From Streptomyces sp. NL15-2K (lineage in GTDB: Bacteria > Actinomycetota > Actinomycetes > Streptomycetales > Streptomycetaceae), in contig NZ_CP130630.1 in NCBI RefSeq assembly GCF_030551255.1, forward strand, positions 11,345,001-11,409,000: DNA of 64,000 nt, written 5' to 3'. Below the pieces are notes generated by a model. The model was not told the origin of the DNA. It was given only the letters and a program-made list of their open reading frames with translations, and ran no database searches. Numbering within the stretch: the first letter of the stretch is position 1; the number at the start of each line of letters is the position of its first letter. Below, piece by piece: positions 18,609 through 27,141 of the stretch. The position numbers and the translations under genes were made by a program.

Positions 18609-19208
18609 ATGAGTGAGATGCAGACACGGGAGCCGGGCGAGGTCTTCGGTCCCCGGATGACCCTGTTCGCCGACATGCTGAGCGTCGGCCTCGCCACGGC
18701 GGTGGCCTGCCTGCCGCTGGTGACCGTACCGGCCGCGCTGTCGAGCGCGTGCGCGGTGCTGCGAGGCGCGGGGGAGGGGCAACCGGCCACCGCCGGGCGG
18801 TACTTGACGGTGCTACGGCGACGGTTGCGAGCCGGCGACCTGGCGGCGGGGGCCGTCGCCCTGGCCGGCGCGCTGCTGTTCGTCGCCGACCTGGCGCTGG
18901 CCGGGGCCGGACTGCCCGGGGCGCCGCTGTTCGCGGTGGTGGCCGCCGCGATCGGCGCGGGAGCCCTGGTGGTGGGCCTCAGGGCGTGTGCGCGCCCCGA
19001 GTCGCTCACCGACTGGCCTGCCGCTGTCCGCGGGGCCGCGCGGGACGCCGTACGGGATGCGGGCGGCAGCGCCCTGGTGCTGTTCGCGGTGGCGACGGCC
19101 GCCGCGTGCGCCTGGATGCTGCTGCCCCTCGCCTTCCTCGCCCCGGGGCCGCTGGCGTTGGCGCTCACCGCGGTCGACGTGCGGCGCGGCGCTGCGCGCC
19201 GAACCTGA
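18609..19208 (+). CDS. YesL-like (DUF624) membrane protein
   Basis: The 199-residue protein has a short charged N-terminus and four to five hydrophobic helices (for example MLSVGLATAVACLPLVTVPA near residue 21 and LFAVATAAACAWMLLPLAFL near 157). The opening pattern LATAVACLPLVTVPAALSS resembles the DUF624/YesL family, small membrane proteins that recur beside sugar ABC permeases. It is five bases after the second permease and closes the operon. Function is unknown; a role with the importer is inferred from context. Confidence 0.7.
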   Translation: MSEMQTREPGEVFGPRMTLFADMLSVGLATAVACLPLVTVPAALSSACAVLRGAGEGQPATAGRYLTVLRRRLRAGDLAAGAVALAGALLFVADLALAGAGLPGAPLFAVVAAAIGAGALVVGLRACARPESLTDWPAAVRGAARDAVRDAGGSALVLFAVATAAACAWMLLPLAFLAPGPLALALTAVDVRRGAARRT

Positions 19209-19220
19209 CGCGACATCACC

Positions 19221-19260
19221 GGCCAGGAGATTCGGCCCTGTTCACCCTCCGATCTCCTGG
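19221..19260. terminator. Terminator hairpin after sugar operon
   Basis: Perfect 10-bp inverted repeat (GCCAGGAGAT at 19221-19230 with its complement at 19251-19260) and a 20-nt loop, 12 bases after the YesL-like stop. Confidence 0.65.
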
Positions 19261-19339
19261 CATGTCCAAGAGTTAAGGGGCGATTAGGGAACACGCGGTG
19301 TGAAAGCACCGTTGCGGTGTCAATCATCTTGTCATGAAC

Positions 19340-19362
19340 CTGCGACCCGAAGGGGGTCGCAG
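19340..19362 (+). promoter_or_regulatory. 5'-UTR hairpin just upstream of the phospholipase ribosome site
   Basis: CTGCGACCC (19340-19348) pairs perfectly with GGGTCGCAG (19354-19362) around a 5-nt loop. The ribosome site GGAGGTG begins about eight bases later. The hairpin could stabilise the mRNA or affect initiation; no riboswitch class is recognised. Confidence 0.5.
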
Positions 19363-19379
19363 CCTCATGGAGGTGTGGG

Positions 19380-19832
19380 ATGCACCGCAGACTCGCCACC
19401 GGTATGGCCGCCTCAACGCTGGCCCTGATCACCGTCGTCGGCACCGCCACAGCCGCCGACGCCGCTCCCGCCGACAAACCCCAGGTCCTCGCGAGCTGGA
19501 CCCAGACCAGCGCGTCGAGCTACAACACCTGGGCCGCCGCCCGCGCGAACCAGGCCACCTGGAGCGCCTACGCGTTCGACTGGTCCACCGACTACTGCTC
19601 GTCCTCGCCGGACAACCCGTTCGGCTTCCCCTTCCAGATGTCCTGCGCCCGGCACGACTTCGGCTATCGCAACTACAAGGCCGCGGGCACGTTCAGCGCC
19701 AACAAGACGCGCCTCGACAGCGCCTTCTACGAGGACCTCAAGCGCGTGTGCGCCAAGTACAGCGGCGGCACGAAGACCGCCTGCAACAGCACGGCATGGA
19801 CGTACTACCAGGCGGTCAGGGCCTTCGGCTGA
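19380..19832 (+). CDS. Secreted phospholipase A2 (prokaryotic PLA2 type)
   Basis: The 150-residue protein has a clear Sec signal peptide (residues 1 to about 28, ending TATAADAAPA) and a mature domain of about 120 residues, matching the short extracellular PLA2 of streptomycetes. The active-site text is SCARHDFGYRNYKAAG, with catalytic His near residue 92 next to Asp. Four cysteines (CSSS, SCAR, RVCAK, ACNS) could form two disulfides as in that family. It would release the sn-2 fatty acid of phospholipids in a Ca-dependent way. A strong GGAGGTG ribosome site precedes it. Confidence 0.93.
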   Translation: MHRRLATGMAASTLALITVVGTATAADAAPADKPQVLASWTQTSASSYNTWAAARANQATWSAYAFDWSTDYCSSSPDNPFGFPFQMSCARHDFGYRNYKAAGTFSANKTRLDSAFYEDLKRVCAKYSGGTKTACNSTAWTYYQAVRAFG

Positions 19833-19854
19833 CGGCTGGCCGGTGCACATGGGA

Positions 19855-19882
19855 GGGGGGTGCCGCTTGCGCGGCGCCCCCC
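19855..19882. terminator. Bidirectional terminator hairpin
   Basis: 12-bp stem (19855-19866 with 19871-19882, one G-U pair) and a 4-nt loop between the convergent phospholipase and copA genes. Confidence 0.8.
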
Positions 19883-19898
19883 TGTGAGGTGGATCGCC

Positions 19899-22157
19899 TC
19901 AGTCCGCGGCCCGGAAGGAGCGCAGCCGCAGGGAGTTGCCGACCACGAACACGGACGAGAACGCCATCGCCGCCCCCGCGAGCATCGGGTTGAGCAGGCC
20001 CGCCGCGGCGAGCGGCAGGGCGGCCACGTTGTAGGCGAAGGCCCAGAACAGGTTGGACCGGATGGTTCCGAGGGTCTTGCGGGCGAGGCGGATGGCGTCG
20101 GCCGCGGCGCGCAGATCGCCTCGGACGAGGGTCAGGTCGCCGGCCTCGATCGCGGCGTCCGTGCCGGTGCCCATGGCGAGGCCCAGGTCGGCCTGGGCCA
20201 GGGCGGCCGCGTCGTTGACGCCGTCGCCGACCATGGCGACCGAACGGCCCTCGGCCTGAAGGCGCTTGACGACATCGACCTTGTCCTGCGGCAGCACCTC
20301 GGCGATGACGTCCTCGGGTGCGATGCCGACCTCGCGGGCGACCGCCTGGGCCACGGCCCGGTTGTCGCCGGTCAGCAGGATCGGGGTCAGACCGAGGGCG
20401 CGCAGCCGCATGATCGCCTCGGCGCTGGTCTCCTTCACCGCGTCGGCGACTTCGAGGACCGCGCGCGCCTCGCCGTCCCAGGCGACCGCGATGGCCGTAC
20501 GACCCGCCGCCTCGGCATCGCCCTTGGCGCGGGCAAGCTCACCCGGCAGCTCCATCGCCCACTCGGACAGCAGTTGTTCGCGTCCGACGAGGACCGCGTG
20601 ACCGTCGACGATGCCCTGCACACCGAGACCGGGCACGTTGGCGAAGTCCTCGGGTGTGGGCAGGGAGCCCAGCTTCTTCAGCGCGCCCTCGGCGACGGCG
20701 CGGGCGACGGGGTGCTCGGAGGAGTGCTCCAACGCGCCCGCCAGCCGCAGTACTTCGGCCTCCTCGCCGCCCTCGGCGGTGTGCACGGCCAGCAGGCTCA
20801 TGCGGCCGGTGGTGACGGTGCCGGTCTTGTCGAGGACGATGGTGTCGACCTTGCGGGTGGACTCCAGGACCTCCGGACCCTTGATGAGGATGCCGAGCTG
20901 GGCTCCGCGTCCGGTTCCGACGAGCAGTGCGGTCGGTGTGGCCAGGCCCAGGGCGCAGGGGCAGGCGATGATCAGGACGGCGACGGCGGCGGTGAAGGCG
21001 GCCGTCAGCCCGGCGCCGTTGCCGAGCCAGAAACCGAGGGTGCCCAGGGCGAGGGCGATGACGATGGGGACGAAGACGGCGGAGATCCGGTCGGCGAGCC
21101 GCTGGGCCGCCGCCTTGCCGTTCTGGGCGTCCTCGACCAGCTTGGCCATCCGGGCCAGTTGGGTGTCGGCGCCCACCCGGGTCGCCTCGACGACGAGCCG
21201 GCCGCCCGCGTTGACCGTCGCTCCGGTGACCGCGTCGCCGACGCCGACCTCCACGGGCACGGACTCGCCGGTGAGCATGGAGGCGTCCACGGCGGAGGAG
21301 CCCTCGACGACCGTCCCGTCGGTGGCGATCTTCTCGCCGGGGCGGACCAGGAAGCGGTCGCCCGCCTTCAAGTCCGTTATGGATACGGTCTGTTCGCCGC
21401 CGCCGGGACGCAGCAGGGTGACGTCCTTCGCGCCCAGCTCCAGCAGGGCCTTCAGGGCCGCGCCCGCCTTGCGCTTGGAGCGGGCCTCGAAGTACCGCCC
21501 GGCCAGGATGAAGGCGGTGACTCCGGCGGCGGCCTCCAGGTAGATGTTCCCGGCGCCGTCACCGCGGGCGATGGTCAACTCGAAGGGGTGGGTCATGCCG
21601 GGCGTGCCCGCGGTCCCGAAGAACAGCGCCCACAGTGACCAGCCGAACGCGGCCGTCGTACCGACCGAGATGAGGGTGTCCATGGTGGCGGCGCCGTGCC
21701 GCGCGTTGGTGAACGCCGCCTTGTGGAAGGGCCATCCGGCGTACGTCACCACGGGCGCCGCCAGCGTCAGCGAGAGCCACTGCCAGTACTCGAACTGCAG
21801 GGCGGGGATCATCGCCATGGCGATGACGGGCACGGCCAGCACCACCGCGGTGATCAGCCGTTCCCGCAGCGGCCGCAGTTCGTCGTCCGCCTCCGCCGAC
21901 CCGTCCTCCGGCTCCCTCCGGGCCGGCGCGGGTTCGTGCGCGGTGTACCCGGTCTTCTCGACGGTGGCGATCAGGTCCTGCACGGAGACATCACCGGAGT
22001 GGGTGACGCTGGCCTTTTCGGTGGCGTAGTTGACGGTGGCCGTGACCCCGTCCATGCGGTTGAGCTTCTTCTCGATGCGCGCGGCGCATGAGGCGCAGGT
22101 CATGCCGCCGATGACGAGTTCGGTGCCGGCGGTGGCGCCGGTCGTGCTGGTGGTCAT
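19899..22157 (-). CDS. copA: Copper-translocating P-type ATPase CopA
   Basis: The ATG at 22157 is five to six bases after AGGAG; the GTG one codon earlier is too close. The 752-residue protein has one N-terminal heavy-metal domain with GMTCASC (near residue 18), then about eight membrane helices. The ion-path motif [10 protein letters not shown] is near residue 398, the phosphorylation site DKTGTVTTG near 442, the SEHPVARA (HP) motif near 480 and the [10 protein letters not shown] hinge near 643. The CPC motif with HMA domain fits a Cu(I) exporter. CsoR-like operators lie upstream, so copper-induced derepression is expected. Confidence 0.95.
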   Translation of the reverse strand: MTTSTTGATAGTELVIGGMTCASCAARIEKKLNRMDGVTATVNYATEKASVTHSGDVSVQDLIATVEKTGYTAHEPAPARREPEDGSAEADDELRPLRERLITAVVLAVPVIAMAMIPALQFEYWQWLSLTLAAPVVTYAGWPFHKAAFTNARHGAATMDTLISVGTTAAFGWSLWALFFGTAGTPGMTHPFELTIARGDGAGNIYLEAAAGVTAFILAGRYFEARSKRKAGAALKALLELGAKDVTLLRPGGGEQTVSITDLKAGDRFLVRPGEKIATDGTVVEGSSAVDASMLTGESVPVEVGVGDAVTGATVNAGGRLVVEATRVGADTQLARMAKLVEDAQNGKAAAQRLADRISAVFVPIVIALALGTLGFWLGNGAGLTAAFTAAVAVLIIACPCALGLATPTALLVGTGRGAQLGILIKGPEVLESTRKVDTIVLDKTGTVTTGRMSLLAVHTAEGGEEAEVLRLAGALEHSSEHPVARAVAEGALKKLGSLPTPEDFANVPGLGVQGIVDGHAVLVGREQLLSEWAMELPGELARAKGDAEAAGRTAIAVAWDGEARAVLEVADAVKETSAEAIMRLRALGLTPILLTGDNRAVAQAVAREVGIAPEDVIAEVLPQDKVDVVKRLQAEGRSVAMVGDGVNDAAALAQADLGLAMGTGTDAAIEAGDLTLVRGDLRAAADAIRLARKTLGTIRSNLFWAFAYNVAALPLAAAGLLNPMLAGAAMAFSSVFVVGNSLRLRSFRAAD

Positions 22158-22206
22158 CACTGCTCCTCGTATCGGGTGGTCGCCCCCGCTGCCGCGTCCT
22201 GCAGAT

Positions 22207-22260
22207 ATACGGGCTGGGGGTATTCTTCGTGTCGGCCTCCTGTATACCCCCTACCCGTAT
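22207..22260 (-). promoter_or_regulatory. Two CsoR-like operators on the copA side
   Basis: ATACGGGCTGGGGGTAT (22207-22223) and ATACCCCCTACCCGTAT (22244-22260) match the CsoR pattern ATACCCC...GGGGTAT in one half and nearly so in the other. The first lies within the likely copA promoter/leader. CsoR releases DNA on Cu(I) binding (established for the family). No csoR gene is in the window. Confidence 0.7.
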
Positions 22261-22282
22261 CCGGGGCAAGTCTTCCCAAGAC

Positions 22283-22310
22283 TTGACTTCATACCCCCTA
22301 GGGGTATGGT
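22283..22310 (+). promoter_or_regulatory. Promoter with perfect CsoR operator for the secreted copper protein
   Basis: TTGACT (22283-22288), a 16-bp spacer and TATGGT (22305-22310) form a good promoter. The 17-bp ATACCCCCTAGGGGTAT (22291-22307) fills the spacer and touches the -10 box, so a bound CsoR-type repressor would exclude polymerase. Confidence 0.75.
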
Positions 22311-22369
22311 GAAGTGCATCGAGGCCCCGCACAAGAAGAAGCCGGAGCCCTGTTCTCCAGGAGCTGGCC

Positions 22370-23341
22370 ATGCATGCTGGACTGAAGATCACCACGTTCG
22401 CCGCCGCACTGGTCGCCACGTTCGGCACCGCCTACGGCGTGGGCAAGGGCATCGACCCCGTCGTCGAGGACAGCCCGCCCGCGCGCCACGAGAGCCACGG
22501 CGAGGCGTCTCCGTCACCCGAGGGAGGCGGCGGCCACGCGGGGCACGAGGCGGAGCCCGCCGGCGGACTGCAGATCTCCGACAAGGGCTACACCCTCGAC
22601 CTCGAGACCCCGCGCGTCACCGCCGGAGACCGGGCCGACCTGCGCTTCGTCATACGGGACAGCGGCGGCCGCGCCGTCACCGCCTACCAGCGGGAACACG
22701 ACAAGGAACTCCACCTCATCGTCGCCTCCCGCGATCTGGTCACCTACCGCCACCTGCACCCCACCCGCGCCGCCGACGGCACCTGGAGCATCCCCGTCGA
22801 GCTGCCCCGTGCCGGCGGGTATCGCGTCTTCGCCGACTTCACCCCGGCGAAGAAGAACGCCGAGAACCTCACCCTCGGCGCGGACCTGGCGGCCTCGGGG
22901 CCCTACCAGCCGCAGCAACTGCCGGCGCCGAACACCACCGCGAAGATCAACGGCTACGAGGTCCGGCTGGACGGCGGCCTGCGGCCGGGCACGGCCGGCG
23001 AACTGAAGCTGAAGATCTCCCGGAACGGCAGGCCCGTCACCGACCTCCAGCCCTACCTCGGCGCATACGGCCACCTGGTGGCCCTGCGCTCCGGCGACCT
23101 CGCCTACCTCCACGTCCACCCGAACGGCGAACCCGGCGACGGTACGACCAGGCCGGGCCCGGACATCTCGTTCACGGCCACGGCACCGAGCAGCGGCACC
23201 TACCGGCTCTTCCTCGACTTCAAGCACGCGGGGAAGGTCCACACGGCGGCGTTCACGGTCCGGGCCGGGGCGGCTCAGGCACCCGAGACCGGGCCGGCTC
23301 AGGCGCACGAGGATGAGTCCTCGGACGGCCACGGGCACTGA
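22370..23341 (+). CDS. Secreted His-rich protein, probably copper-related
   Basis: The 323-residue product has an N-terminal hydrophobic segment (LKITTFAAALVATFGTAYGV) that works as a signal or anchor, then a His/Glu/Gly-rich linker (HESHGEAS, GGGHAGHEAE). Two beta-rich domains follow, each with a His motif (YRHLHP near residue 128; YLHVHPNGEP near 248), and a tail ending DESSDGHGH. The repeated LHP/HVHP motifs and the CsoR-controlled promoter suggest extracellular copper binding or buffering. I know of no established function, and no enzyme family is recognised. Confidence 0.75.
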   Translation: MHAGLKITTFAAALVATFGTAYGVGKGIDPVVEDSPPARHESHGEASPSPEGGGGHAGHEAEPAGGLQISDKGYTLDLETPRVTAGDRADLRFVIRDSGGRAVTAYQREHDKELHLIVASRDLVTYRHLHPTRAADGTWSIPVELPRAGGYRVFADFTPAKKNAENLTLGADLAASGPYQPQQLPAPNTTAKINGYEVRLDGGLRPGTAGELKLKISRNGRPVTDLQPYLGAYGHLVALRSGDLAYLHVHPNGEPGDGTTRPGPDISFTATAPSSGTYRLFLDFKHAGKVHTAAFTVRAGAAQAPETGPAQAHEDESSDGHGH

Positions 23342-23395
23342 CACCCCGGGCGGGTGCCCAGGGACGACAGGAACACAACCTCGCCTTCCGGGTCC

Positions 23396-25225
23396 TCAGC
23401 CGAGGGCCCGGTCCAGGTTGAACGCCGCGCTGATCAGCGCGAGATGGGTGAACGCCTGCGGGAAGTTGCCCTGCTGCTCGCCGGTGTTGCTGATCTCCTC
23501 GGCGTACAGGCCCAGATGGTTGGCGTAGGTGAGCATCTTCTCGAAGGCCAGCCGGGCCTCGTCGACCCGCCCGGCGTGCACCATGGCCTCGACGTACCAG
23601 AACGAGCAGATGGAGAACGTGCCCTCGTCGCCGCGCAGTCCGTCGGGGCTGGCCACCGGGTCGTAGCGGTAGACCAGCGAGTCGGAGACCAGTTCCCGGG
23701 TGAGCGCGTCCAGCGTGGACAGCCACTTGGGGTCGGTGGGGGCGATGAACTTCGTCAGCGGCATCATCAGCACGGCCGCGTCCAGTACGTCGCCGTCCTC
23801 GTGCTGCACGAAGGCCTGCCGCTCCTCGGACCAGCCACGCCGCATGATCCGCCGGTAGATCGTGTCGCGGCACTCCCGCCAGCGGGTCAGGTCGGCGGGC
23901 AGACCACGCCGATTGGCCATCCGGATCGCCCGCTCGATCGCCACCCAGCACATCAGCCGCGAGTACAGGAAATTCTTGCGGCCGCCGCGGGTCTCCCAGA
24001 CGCCCTCGTCCGGCTGGTCCCAGTTCTCGCACACCCAGTCCACCAGCGCGCACACGTCGTCCCACTGGTCGCTGGAGATCGGCTCGGCCCATTTGTCGTA
24101 GAGGTAGATCGAGTCGATGAGCGCGCCGTAGATGTCGAGTTGCAGCTGGTCGGCGGCGGCGTTCCCGACCCGTACCGGCGCGGAGCCCTGATGTCCCTCC
24201 AGATGGTCGAGCTCGCGCTCGGGGAGGTCGGTGCGGCCGTCGATGCCGTACATGATCTGGAGCGGGCCGGACTGCCCGCCGTCGCACGGACTGACGTACC
24301 GGGTCAGGAACTTCATGAACGCCTCGGCCTCACCGGTGAAGCCCAGCCGCAGCAGCGCGTAGACGCAGAAGGCGGCGTCGCGCACCCAGACGTAGCGGTA
24401 GTCCCAGTTGCGTTCGCCGCCGATCTGCTCGGGCAGGCTCGTCGTCGGCGCGGCCACGATGGCGCCCGTCGGCGCGTAGGTCAGCAGCTTCAGTGTGAGG
24501 GCGGAGCGGTGCACCATCTCCCGCCAGCGGCCGCGGTACTTCGACGCGGACAGCCAGTGCCGCCAGTACGCCACCGTGCTGCTGAACTGCTCCTCGGCCT
24601 CGGCCCGCGCGCACCGGCGCGGGGTCACCGCACCGCCGACCTGATCCAGCGCGAACACCGTCGACTCGCCCTCGGCCAGCTTGAAGTCGGCCCGCGCGTC
24701 CAGCCCGTCGATCTCCAGCGGCACGGTCGCGGTCAGCCCCAGCGACAGCTCGGCGGACTCGAAGACCGCGACGTCGCCGGCCATGCGGGCGGTGTGCGGC
24801 TGGGCGCCGTAGTCGAACCGCGGTGCCACGCGTGCGCGGAACGGAATGGAGCCGCGCACGCAGACCACCCGCCGGATCAGCCGATGCCGCTCGGCCTCCA
24901 CCGAGCCGCCGTCGACCGGCATGAAGTCCTGCACCTCGCCGACGCCGTCCTCGGTGAAGAACCGGGTGATCAGGACGTTGGTGTCGGGGAAGTAGAACTG
25001 CTTGGTCCGGGCCGGCACGGCCGCCGCAAGTTCGAAGCAGCCGCCCCGCTCCGCGTCCAGGATCGAGGCGAAGACGCTCGGCGCGTCGAAGGCGCCACAG
25101 CAGTACCAGTCGATCGTGCCGTCGGTCCCCACCAGGGCGACACTGCGCAGATCCCCGATCAGCCCGTGCTCGGCGATCGGCAGATACGTCCCGGAGGCGT
25201 ACTGGTCCGTCGGTGTTCCGCCCAT
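23396..25225 (-). CDS. Glycoside hydrolase family 15 protein (glucoamylase/trehalase-like)
   Basis: The 609-residue cytoplasmic-looking protein starts with the N-terminal domain typical of bacterial GH15 (YLPIAEHGLIGDLRSVALVG, then GTIDWYCCGAFDAPSVFASI). The (alpha/alpha)6-barrel shows ERNWDYRYVWVRDAAFCVYA near residue 270 and GDEGTFSICSFWYVEAMV near 535, which carries the family's second acid/base region. In actinobacteria members of this group include trehalases (family knowledge); alpha-glucoside specificity cannot be resolved here. No signal peptide. It stands alone, upstream of the DeoR gene on the same strand. Confidence 0.88.
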   Translation of the reverse strand: MGGTPTDQYASGTYLPIAEHGLIGDLRSVALVGTDGTIDWYCCGAFDAPSVFASILDAERGGCFELAAAVPARTKQFYFPDTNVLITRFFTEDGVGEVQDFMPVDGGSVEAERHRLIRRVVCVRGSIPFRARVAPRFDYGAQPHTARMAGDVAVFESAELSLGLTATVPLEIDGLDARADFKLAEGESTVFALDQVGGAVTPRRCARAEAEEQFSSTVAYWRHWLSASKYRGRWREMVHRSALTLKLLTYAPTGAIVAAPTTSLPEQIGGERNWDYRYVWVRDAAFCVYALLRLGFTGEAEAFMKFLTRYVSPCDGGQSGPLQIMYGIDGRTDLPERELDHLEGHQGSAPVRVGNAAADQLQLDIYGALIDSIYLYDKWAEPISSDQWDDVCALVDWVCENWDQPDEGVWETRGGRKNFLYSRLMCWVAIERAIRMANRRGLPADLTRWRECRDTIYRRIMRRGWSEERQAFVQHEDGDVLDAAVLMMPLTKFIAPTDPKWLSTLDALTRELVSDSLVYRYDPVASPDGLRGDEGTFSICSFWYVEAMVHAGRVDEARLAFEKMLTYANHLGLYAEEISNTGEQQGNFPQAFTHLALISAAFNLDRALG

Positions 25226-25297
25226 GACAGCCTCCCTGGCCCAAGACGTCTTCTTCAGCTTAGGCGGGAAGGGGCACGGCCATGCCGGGAACCGGCC

Positions 25298-26077
25298 TCA
25301 CACCGCGACGACCTTCAGTCCCGCCTCCTCGAACCGGCACAACGTCTCCGCATCGGCCGCCGTGTCCGTGACCAGCGTGTCCACCGCGTCGGCCGCACAG
25401 ATCCGGGCGAAGGCCCGCCCGCCCAGCTTGCTGGAGTCCGCGGCGACGATCACACGCTCGGCCCGCTCGCACAGCAGCCGGTTGATCGCGGCCTCCGCCT
25501 CGTCATGGGCGGCGGCGCCGTGCGTGACGTCGAAGGCGACGACGCCGAGCACCGCCACGTCGATCGTGATCTGGCTCAGCACACCGTCCGCGAGCGGCCC
25601 GACGAGCTCGTACGACTGCGGGCGCGCCACCCCGCCGGTCAGCACGATCTTGAACTGCGGGCGTACCGCCAGCTCGTTGGCGATGTTCAGCGCGTTCGTG
25701 ACGACGGTCAGCGCGGGGGAGCCCGACGCCAGGTCGCCGCGCACCGCCAAGGCGCGCGCAACCTCGGTGGTGGTCGTGCCGCCGGTCAGGCCCACCGCCT
25801 CGCCGGGCGCGACGAGGTCCGCGACCGCCTTGGCGATGCGCTGCTTCTCGGAGGCGCGGCGGGCTGTCTTGTAGCGCAGCGGCAGTTCGTACGACACGCC
25901 GTGCACGACCGCGCCGCCCCGGGTGCGCACGAGCATCTGCTGCTCGGCCAGCTGGTCGAAGTCGCGGCGGATCGTCGCCGCCGATACCCCCAGTTCGGCG
26001 GCCGCCTCCTCGACGTCCAGCCGGCCCCGCTCCACGAGCAGTTCCAGCAGCGCCTGCCAGCGGGCGTCGCGAGACAT
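25298..26077 (-). CDS. DeoR-family sugar-catabolism repressor
   Basis: The ATG at 26077 follows GGAGGG; the frame is open upstream without support. The 259-residue protein has the N-terminal winged helix (DVEEAAAELGVSAATIRRDF, near residues 20-40) and the DeoR sensor domain (GLTGGTTTTEVARAL, VVTNALNIANEL, VLTGGVARPQSYELVG). The sensor resembles ribose-5-phosphate isomerase and usually binds a sugar phosphate. It is divergent from the SIS and aldolase genes and probably represses them. Confidence 0.92.
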   Translation of the reverse strand: MSRDARWQALLELLVERGRLDVEEAAAELGVSAATIRRDFDQLAEQQMLVRTRGGAVVHGVSYELPLRYKTARRASEKQRIAKAVADLVAPGEAVGLTGGTTTTEVARALAVRGDLASGSPALTVVTNALNIANELAVRPQFKIVLTGGVARPQSYELVGPLADGVLSQITIDVAVLGVVAFDVTHGAAAHDEAEAAINRLLCERAERVIVAADSSKLGGRAFARICAADAVDTLVTDTAADAETLCRFEEAGLKVVAV

Positions 26078-26150
26078 CCGCACCCTCCGTCCCTCGGTCG
26101 TCCGTCGATCCCCAGGCGACCCTAGCGCAACCGGCCCTTTGCGCGAATGC

Positions 26151-26194
26151 TTGATTGTGCTCGAAAGCTCGCTATATCTTGCATGAACAATCAG
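26151..26194 (+). promoter_or_regulatory. Promoter and probable DeoR operator of the SIS/aldolase operon
   Basis: TTGATT (26151-26156) and TATATC (26173-26178) are spaced 16 bp. The 7-mer TGATTGT over the -35 box recurs in inverted form as ACAATCA at about 26188-26194, just downstream of the likely start site. The pair is a plausible two-site operator for the divergent DeoR protein (inference). Confidence 0.5.
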
Positions 26195-26218
26195 AACCGC
26201 AAGGGGAGGGGTACTTGC

Positions 26219-27100
26219 ATGACGTACGTCGAGGACGAGCTGGCCAGCCAGCCCGAGTGCTGGACACGGGCAGCGGCGGAAGCGGGCGAACATGCCCGGG
26301 CACTGCCGGAGGCGGGGGAGCGGGTCGCGATCGTCGGGTGCGGCACCTCGTACTTCATGGCGCAGGCCGCGGCGGCGCTGCGCGAGGGGTCGGGCCAGGG
26401 CGAGACCGACGCCTTCGCCGCCTCGGAGTTCCCGTACGGCCGCCCGTACGACCGGGTCGTCGCCCTCACCCGCTCCGGCACCACCACCGAAGTCCTCGAA
26501 CTGCTGGGGAAGGTGAGGGGCCGTACGCGGACGAGCGCCCTCACCGCCGATGCCGCCGCGCCGGTCACGGCGGCCGCCGACGATGTCGTCGTGCTCGACT
26601 TCGCGGACGAACGGTCCGTCGTGCAGACCCGGTTCGCGACCACCGCGCTGACCCTGCTCCGCGCCCACCTCGACCTGCACACCGACGACGTCGTCGCCGA
26701 CGCCCGTACCGCGCTCGGCACTCCGCTGCCGGAAGGGCTCGTCGACCGCACGCAGTTCACCTTCCTCGGGCGCGGCTGGACCGTGGGGCTGGCCAACGAG
26801 GCCGGACTGAAGATGCGCGAGGCCTCCCTCGCCTGGACCGAGGCCTACCCGGCGATGGAGTACCGGCACGGCCCCATCAGCATCACCACCCGGGGCACCG
26901 CGACCTGGATGTTCGGCGAGGCACCGGACGGGCTGGCCGAACAGGTGCGGGGAACCGGCGGGTGGTGGGTGGCGGGCGGCCTCGACCCGCTCGCCGAACT
27001 GGTCCGCGCCCAGCGGCTCGCCGTCGCCGTCGCCGCGGCCCGCGGCCTGGACCCCGACCGCCCGCGCCACCTCACCCGCTCGGTGATCCTCGCGCCCTGA
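26219..27100 (+). CDS. SIS-domain sugar isomerase (AgaS/GlmS-C-like)
   Basis: The ATG at 26219 follows GGGGAGGGG; a longer in-frame start has no ribosome site. The 293-residue protein has two SIS half-domains: VAIVGCGTSYFMAQAAAALR with LTRSGTTTEVLELL in the first, and FLGRGWTVGLANEAGLKMRE with EYRHGPISI in the second. The second text resembles the isomerase end of GlmS and AgaS/FrlB-type deaminases. It probably converts an amino-sugar phosphate to a ketose phosphate. The following gene is a class II aldolase, so together they would split the product into trioses. Confidence 0.85.
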   Translation: MTYVEDELASQPECWTRAAAEAGEHARALPEAGERVAIVGCGTSYFMAQAAAALREGSGQGETDAFAASEFPYGRPYDRVVALTRSGTTTEVLELLGKVRGRTRTSALTADAAAPVTAAADDVVVLDFADERSVVQTRFATTALTLLRAHLDLHTDDVVADARTALGTPLPEGLVDRTQFTFLGRGWTVGLANEAGLKMREASLAWTEAYPAMEYRHGPISITTRGTATWMFGEAPDGLAEQVRGTGGWWVAGGLDPLAELVRAQRLAVAVAAARGLDPDRPRHLTRSVILAP

Positions 27101-27141
27101 CACTCCGGACACTCCGGGCAACCTCAGGAAAGGGAGAGGCC

